38,098 bases of DNA from Smittium culicis (Eukaryota; Kickxellomycota; Harpellomycetes; Harpellales; Legeriomycetaceae): assembly GCA_001970855.1 (NCBI GenBank), contig LSSN01000272.1, forward strand, positions 1 through 38,098, written 5' to 3'. Below the pieces are notes generated by a model. That model was not told the DNA's origin. It was given only the letters and a program-made list of their open reading frames with translations, and ran no database searches. Of this stretch, positions 33,867-38,098 are shown in pieces; positions within the stretch are counted from its first letter, which is position 1; the number at the start of each line of letters is the position of its first letter. The position numbers were made by a program, and so were the translations under genes.

Positions 33867-34140
33867 AATGTCATTTTTTTAGATTAGAAATGTTACAATA
33901 CTGAGAATATAGAATTTTTGTAACATTCCATTTCTTTCACTCGAAGAAATAGCTTATTAGACAGTACAGTTGGTTGATTTATTGCATCTACTTTTAGATA
34001 CGCTGTTGATACAACAGCAAAGGAACATAATTGTATTATGATTTATGCTTTTGTTGTGCCTTGTAACAGCTTTACTTTTTTTTAGTTTACATTATAGCAT
34101 AGTTTCTAGTAATTTAGCAAAGCAATAAAAATACGTTCAG

Positions 34141-34311
34141 CCCTTTAATATTCACATACGTTAAAAATGCAATTTATTGATTTGCTACGAGTTTTAAGTT
34201 TGTATATTATTTGCTACTATAATTTACAAGCCAATAAATTATATATCTTTAGAATTTAATTAGTTAGATGTTCATTATTGGCCAAATAATTACCTACCAG
34301 TCATGAAAGGG
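34141..34311. mobile_element. Possible degraded piggyBac-type MITE
   Basis: CCCTTTAATATTC at 34141 and GAAAGGG ending at 34311 form short inverted ends of similar spacing (171 bp) to family 1. TTAA is not preserved on either side and the interior does not clearly align, so this is weak. Confidence 0.3.
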
Positions 34312-34390
34312 CTATAGTATAGATTATAAAAACTGAATATAGAAATTTAAAGAAAAATAGTTAAAATATCCAAAATAGGCTTTTCAATAT

Positions 34391-34532
34391 TTTTTATTGG
34401 CTTAGATTGTTTTTACTTTTGAATATTTTTGCAAATATGCACTTTAATTTGACTATTTTTTCAAATATGCACTTTAATTTGACTAGTTTTGCAATTTTCC
34501 AATAAAATTTTGACTATTTTTGCAATTACCCC
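34391..34532. repeat. Right terminal inverted repeat of MULE, four 30-bp units
   Basis: Reverse complement of the left end with one fewer unit; the complement reads GGGGTAATTGCAAAAATAG from 34532. Confidence 0.85.
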
Positions 34533-34541
34533 TAAGAAATA
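34533..34541. repeat. Target-site duplication (right), TAAGAAATA
   Basis: Exact copy of 32797-32805 on the other side of the MULE. Confidence 0.9.
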
Positions 34542-34850
34542 ATTAAACAGAGGACTACAGCCAAAAATAGCCCAATTCCACATAAAAAGTAATTTCTTTA
34601 TAGTTTTAAATGACTATTAAAATATTTTAATGATTATTCAAAACTGGTAACTGTTATTAGTATCACTAGAGGCATCAACTCACCATCAGATCTTAGGGAT
34701 AGACAAATAGGTATGCCTATAGCGAAGGTCCGCACAATTAGAGATTCACAAGCAGCAAGAATCCGATTCTAATCTAGCTACATCTTTTCACATTCTTTTT
34801 GCTTGGATTACTCAATTTTTTGATTCTTAAAACCTATTATCATGAAATTC
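34542..34850 (+). pseudogene. Possible continuation of the DIRS-like relic
   Basis: Immediately right of the MULE the sequence regains the mixed, coding-like composition seen left of it, e.g. SDLRDRQIGMPIAKVRTI (34685-34740). This would fit a decayed tyrosine recombinase C-terminal region interrupted by the MULE. No catalytic Arg/His/Tyr motif can be assigned with confidence. Confidence 0.3.
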
Positions 34851-34854
34851 TACA

Positions 34855-35064
34855 ATCAAATTTACAGAGTCTATTTTATCTGTAGAAACTTATTATGTAC
34901 CCCCTCTTCATATAAAATTTTTTAATATTCGCTCTAGAGAGCGCAATAAATTGTAACATTTTTGAATATTAAATGTAATTCATCAAATAAAAAATCTTTT
35001 TTAATTTGATATCCAATTAATATATTTATATTAGTTTATGAGTACTGGTCCCGAAAAGGATTAA
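34855..35064 (+). mobile_element. TTAA MITE family 1, copy 5 (degraded)
   Basis: The right end TGGTCCCGAAAAGGATTAA (ending 35064) matches the family end GGACGGGAAAGGGTTAA. Left part CAGAGTCTATTTTATCTG aligns with CAGTAGACTATTTTTGATC of copy 3. The left TTAA is lost, so that boundary is approximate. Confidence 0.45.
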
Positions 35065-35084
35065 GAATTCCAACACAAAAATCT

Positions 35085-35280
35085 TTAACTAGTTCACGAA
35101 TATAAGACTTCTTTTGATATAAAAAATGCAGAAAACTGATTGAAATAAAAACAACTTGATCTCAGGACCAAAAAAAATGTCTAGTTACTTGTTAATAGCA
35201 GCAAAAAATAAATTGACGTATAAATAATAAATGAATCAATAATTATTTTATTAGAAGATGTTTTGATTGGAAAGAGCTAA
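35085..35280 (+). mobile_element. TTAA MITE family 1, copy 4 (degraded)
   Basis: It starts TTAACTAGTTCACGAATATAA and ends TGGAAAGAGCTAA, 196 bp, exactly the length of copy 1. Internal stretches (ATAATAAATGAATCAATAA, CTTTTGATATAAA) align with copies 1 and 3. Confidence 0.65.
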
Positions 35281-36249
35281 TTAAAATTAATTCAAAAAGT
35301 ATCAATGATTCAATTAATTATAATCTTTTGCCATTATTTTTTTTAGTTTACTTTTCATATAAAATAAATAGTACCGAAATCAACTAAACGAAACAAGCTA
35401 TTAAATTAAAAAAATAAATTTTTTTTAACCTTTTAATATTATAAACAATTGAAATTGCACTAAATCAAGTTTAAATTAATTTATTCTAGCACAAAAACCA
35501 ATCTACAGGAGAGGATGCTAAAAATATTTTTGGAAAACAGCTTACAAAATAAAAAAGTTAAAATAACGCTTTAGCTTGAGATAAATTAAAGTGATCAGAC
35601 TATTATAACCTATATATCAATAATAAAATTTTATGTCGTAATAGAATCCTTTATAAATAAAATAAAGATAATTAAAATAAATAAACTATAAAATATATTC
35701 AATACATCCAAATTCCATTTATTAAATAACCATCAAACAGATTCAAAATTTACATTATAAAATATTCAGATTAAATTTATAACCAAATTTAAATGATCAC
35801 CTATGAGAGTTAGTAGGATCAATTTGTTACTAATAAATATTATTTAAATAAGAGCAGCCTAATATCAAATATATTTAAAAAAATTAGATAAATGAATATA
35901 TTAAATTTTAATTATTTAAAGGACATTCGATAATACTGAGCGATTTTTTAAATAAATATTAATTAAATACCTAAATTTAGTTGAAATTGTTTTAAATTAA
36001 TTTAATATATGTTTATTTATAATCTGAAATAATACAGTTATATATACCAATATATTAAACATAAATAGGTTAAAAGTGTGAACTTCAAAAGTTGCTGTAA
36101 GCGTGATAAATATAATTTATTATGAATTGAGATGAAAAGAATCTAGATAACAACGAACTCAAAGTAAAAAAGACAAAAAGCCTGGCCTTGAAAAAAATAT
36201 TTCCAGGAATAAATTGAAGAAAATAAGATTTCGAACAGAATAACATATG
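35281..36249. other. AT-rich region with no recognisable feature
   Basis: Dominated by A/T tracts and short AAATTTAA-type words; no open frame, repeat array or gene is seen. Confidence 0.5.
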
Positions 36250-36490
36250 GGAAATTCTTTATGAAGGAATCTTCTTATAGTGTAAAGTGTAAAGAGAATT
36301 AAAACAGATTATAAAAACAATGAATAGTAAGTAAAATAATTTCTTATTTTTAGCAAAAATAAATTTTAAAATTAAATGAAAAAATAGAAAAAACGAAATG
36401 TCTTATTGATTTCATCAATAGAATTTACAACTTTTGATTACCTAAAAAAATAAAATTAAACAAAATATAGTGCTCTCTTCGTCTAAAATC
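36250..36490 (-). mobile_element. 240-bp MITE, copy C (inverted)
   Basis: The left edge GAAATTCTTTATGAAG and the right edge (complement GATTTTAGACGAAGAGAGC) match the terminal inverted repeats of copies A and B. On the minus strand the interior contains CATTTCG, TTTTTCTATTTTTTCATTT and TTATTTTTGCTAAAA, aligning with copy A. Length is 241 bp. Confidence 0.7.
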
Positions 36491-37370
36491 TCCAATATAG
36501 AACCATCATTAAAAAAAATTGCTCGCTACTATCCGTATATTTCTCTTTATAATAAAATTTATATTAAAATAATTTTTCAAATAAATTATAAAAAAAGTAT
36601 ATCTAGAAATTAAAAAATACGCAATCAATTTGGAAATATTCCTATAAATTGCTCGCTAAGTAATTAGAATATATTTTTAAAGCTCTAAAGAATATAAAAA
36701 ATTTTCAAATAGAAAATAATAATTTTAAAAGTTAACCCTCTAAGTCCTGGCTTTTTCAAGTTTCAAATTCATATAATATGTATTCTATAATTTTTCATTT
36801 AATTCATATAATGCGCATTTGATTTTTTTATAATCTTTGGAAATTTGATACTTAAATTCAAAAGAACTTTATAATTATTATTAGTTTATTTATTAGCATT
36901 TAGTTCAGAATAAACTTGAATATTTAAACAAACTGTACGGATATGTTGAATTTATACTTTATCCTTCCTAAAAAAATAAATTAACATATATATTTTAAAA
37001 TAATTTCTAAATAAGCTTCTGATAATCTTTTTATTTTCTTATTGCAACATTGGCCTTGTAATTATAGGAAAAGATCTAAATATTTAATGCGGGTTTAAAT
37101 TTTTTATAATATAATTTTTTAGATATATTAATACCGTTAAACCTATAATCTTTCAATATTTCTCATTTTAATTTCAAATCATATATATCATTGATATCTA
37201 TCATGATACTGATTTTTTTTACCCTTTTTAAATGATTAAGTAATTTCTCGTACTTATTTTTGTACAGAATTATTGAACTATAGATATATTAATTACATTA
37301 TTCTTTCTAAATTATCAATTTTTAAATTATTTTCATTATTCAAAGAATGTGCTCTTTATAGCTAAAAAAA
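36491..37370. other. AT-rich region with one solo MITE end
   Basis: Apart from the TTAACCCTCTAAGTCCTGG end at 36732 (listed separately), I see no gene, tandem array or element here. Confidence 0.5.
36732..36780 (+). mobile_element. Solo end of TTAA MITE family 2
   Basis: TTAACCCTCTAAGTCCTGG followed by CTTTTTCAAGTTTCAAAT repeats the first 40 or so bases of the element at 17026 with few differences. No matching right end was found downstream, so this is truncated or decayed. Confidence 0.6.
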
Positions 37371-37382
37371 ATTTTTTTTAGC
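37361..37382. repeat. Perfect A8/T8 palindrome at LINE 3' end
   Basis: GCT, eight A, eight T and AGC form a perfect 22-base palindrome, extended outward by CTCTTT on one side and AAAGAG on the other. It lies where the poly(A) tail of the minus-strand LINE would be. Confidence 0.85.
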
Positions 37383-38098
37383 AAAGAGAGTTTATTAAAA
37401 TTTTTTTTAAAAGTAAACAATAACTATTAAAGAAGCTTAGAAAATATTAAAAAATATCTTTTCAATCAATCCTCCTCCACAGATCTAGCAGCTCCATACC
37501 CACTGGGCATTGGTTCAAGGGGGCTGGTGAATCACTTATACTTTGCAGTATAAGTGTTCTGGGCACGCGGATGCCGTTCAAAAATTTGGCTGTTTCCAGC
37601 TCAAAGTTTTGATCAGCTGTGCTAGCACGAAGCTGGATCAAAGATTTTTTAGACTCTGCCTCCCCCAAGGAGTTTTCCAACCAGCCCCAATCGGGCTTCA
37701 TTGAAATTATAGAGTAAATTTTTTTCGTCAGAGCGGATAGGGGTCGGTATGAACCGGCCGATCGTCGATGATCGGTGACTCCGCCAACGGCTGCAGCTCA
37801 GAAGTATGTGGTCGACCGTCTCAGGCACACACAAGTTGCAGCAGGGGCAAAAATTTTTAAATTTTTGGTCGACGATTTTCATGTTCGACAGGCGCTGGGC
37901 GGTCCGGAATGTGCCCATACGCATTTTTCCAATGTCCTGAAGACCCAGCTTCAGGTCCGGATACATAGCTTGAAGGTCAACCCAGTTGCCTTTTTTGCCG
38001 ATTTTTCGGTCCACCGTCCACCGGTGGATGACAGACCGGTTATTTCGTCGTTTCCGGTCGACTATCGTGATGATAGTCTGACCGTTTGAATCTTGAGA
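37371..38098 (-). mobile_element. LINE (non-LTR retrotransposon) 3' portion, cut by the window end
   Basis: On the minus strand a frame enters open from the window edge and encodes the C-terminal part of a LINE reverse-transcriptase polyprotein. MRMGTFRTAQRLSNMKIVD leads to a zinc-binding block C-x2-C-x9-H-x4-C (CPCC...ETVDHILLSC, about 37854-37795), as in the zf-RVT domain that follows the polymerase in many LINEs. That frame stops at 37649. The continuation is in another frame from about 37701, so there is one frameshift between 37649 and 37701. It then ends in LNQCPVGMELLDLWRRID with TGA at 37464-37462. The 3' untranslated region (37461-37380) resembles those at 15.96-16.06 and 16.61-16.71 kb. 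The polymerase itself lies outside the window, so clade cannot be assigned. Confidence 0.75.

Larger units (their letters stand above)
32806..34532. mobile_element. Non-autonomous Mutator-like element (MULE), 1727 bp
   Basis: It begins GGGGAAATTGCAAAAATAG and ends with the inverted GGGGTAATTGCAAAAATAG, flanked by a perfect 9-bp direct repeat. Nine-base target duplication with long inverted ends is the hallmark of the Mutator superfamily. The left inverted end spans about 32806-32975 and the right about 34391-34532. Both consist of tandem ~30-bp units starting TTGCAAAAATAGTCAAA, five on the left and four on the right, which explains the 28-bp length difference. Both ends continue into AACAATCTAARCCAATAAAAA. 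There is no transposase frame inside; the interior instead holds several TTAA-flanked MITEs. The perfect duplication and well-matched ends suggest recent insertion. Confidence 0.85.

Noticed and set aside
28905..34915. GGGGGGTAATA at 28.9 kb and inverted CCCCCTC near 34.9 kb as terminal repeats of the DIRS relic
   Set aside because: The match is short and gappy, and the right-hand site falls inside a degraded MITE copy (34855-35064).

Overview
This is nuclear DNA of a filamentous or early-diverging, AT-rich fungus. Three points support this: spliceosomal introns with GT..AG ends and CTRAY-like branch sites, a protein kinase of the fungal Hal4/Hal5 (HAL) type, and a fungal-type carnitine acetyltransferase. 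The AT richness, short introns and mobile-element load would suit a lineage such as gut-dwelling Kickxellomycotina, but that placement is a guess and the species cannot be read from the window.

The left part (1-14 kb) is gene-bearing. It opens with a perfect (TTAGTA)24 array at the very edge, then about 4 kb of non-coding AT-rich DNA. Next come a three-exon carnitine O-acetyltransferase (4155-6418, +) with a predicted mitochondrial presequence, a two-exon basic nuclear-type protein with a strikingly GC-rich second exon (6858-7793, +), a possible 40-residue micro-ORF (8122-8244, -), and a HAL-type Ser/Thr kinase (8475-10544, -). A 666-base N gap (10825-11490) is bounded on both sides by the same AGTC+G13 sequence and looks like an assembly artefact. 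The region behind the kinase (11.5-14 kb) has no gene but has a marked purine/pyrimidine strand switch near 12.2 kb.

The right part (14-38 kb) is very AT-rich and dominated by mobile DNA in several states of decay. It has one large intact gene, a two-exon, 1276-residue Asn/Ser/Lys-rich orphan protein (18960-22867, -), and a small two-pass membrane ORF (17930-18199, -). Around them lie: a head-on pair of LINE 3' ends (15.9/16.7 kb) and a longer related LINE end running off the window (37.4-38.1 kb, -); a decayed piggyBac transposase (26.2-27.6 kb, -); TTAA-flanked piggyBac-type MITEs of two families (17.0 and 36.7 kb; 33.1-35.3 kb); a 240-bp MITE family of unknown class with three copies (23.5, 24.4, 36.3 kb); a decayed DIRS-like retrotransposon (29.5-32.8 kb, possibly resuming at 34.5 kb); and a 1727-bp Mutator-like non-autonomous element (32806-34532) with a perfect 9-bp target duplication and inverted ends built of 30-bp tandem units.

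The most informative features are the nested structure at 32.8-35.3 kb (piggyBac-type MITEs inside a Mutator-like element which itself seems to sit in a DIRS relic), the physical linkage of a dead piggyBac transposase with TTAA MITEs, and the large orphan gene. All calls come from reading the sequence; no database search was run.
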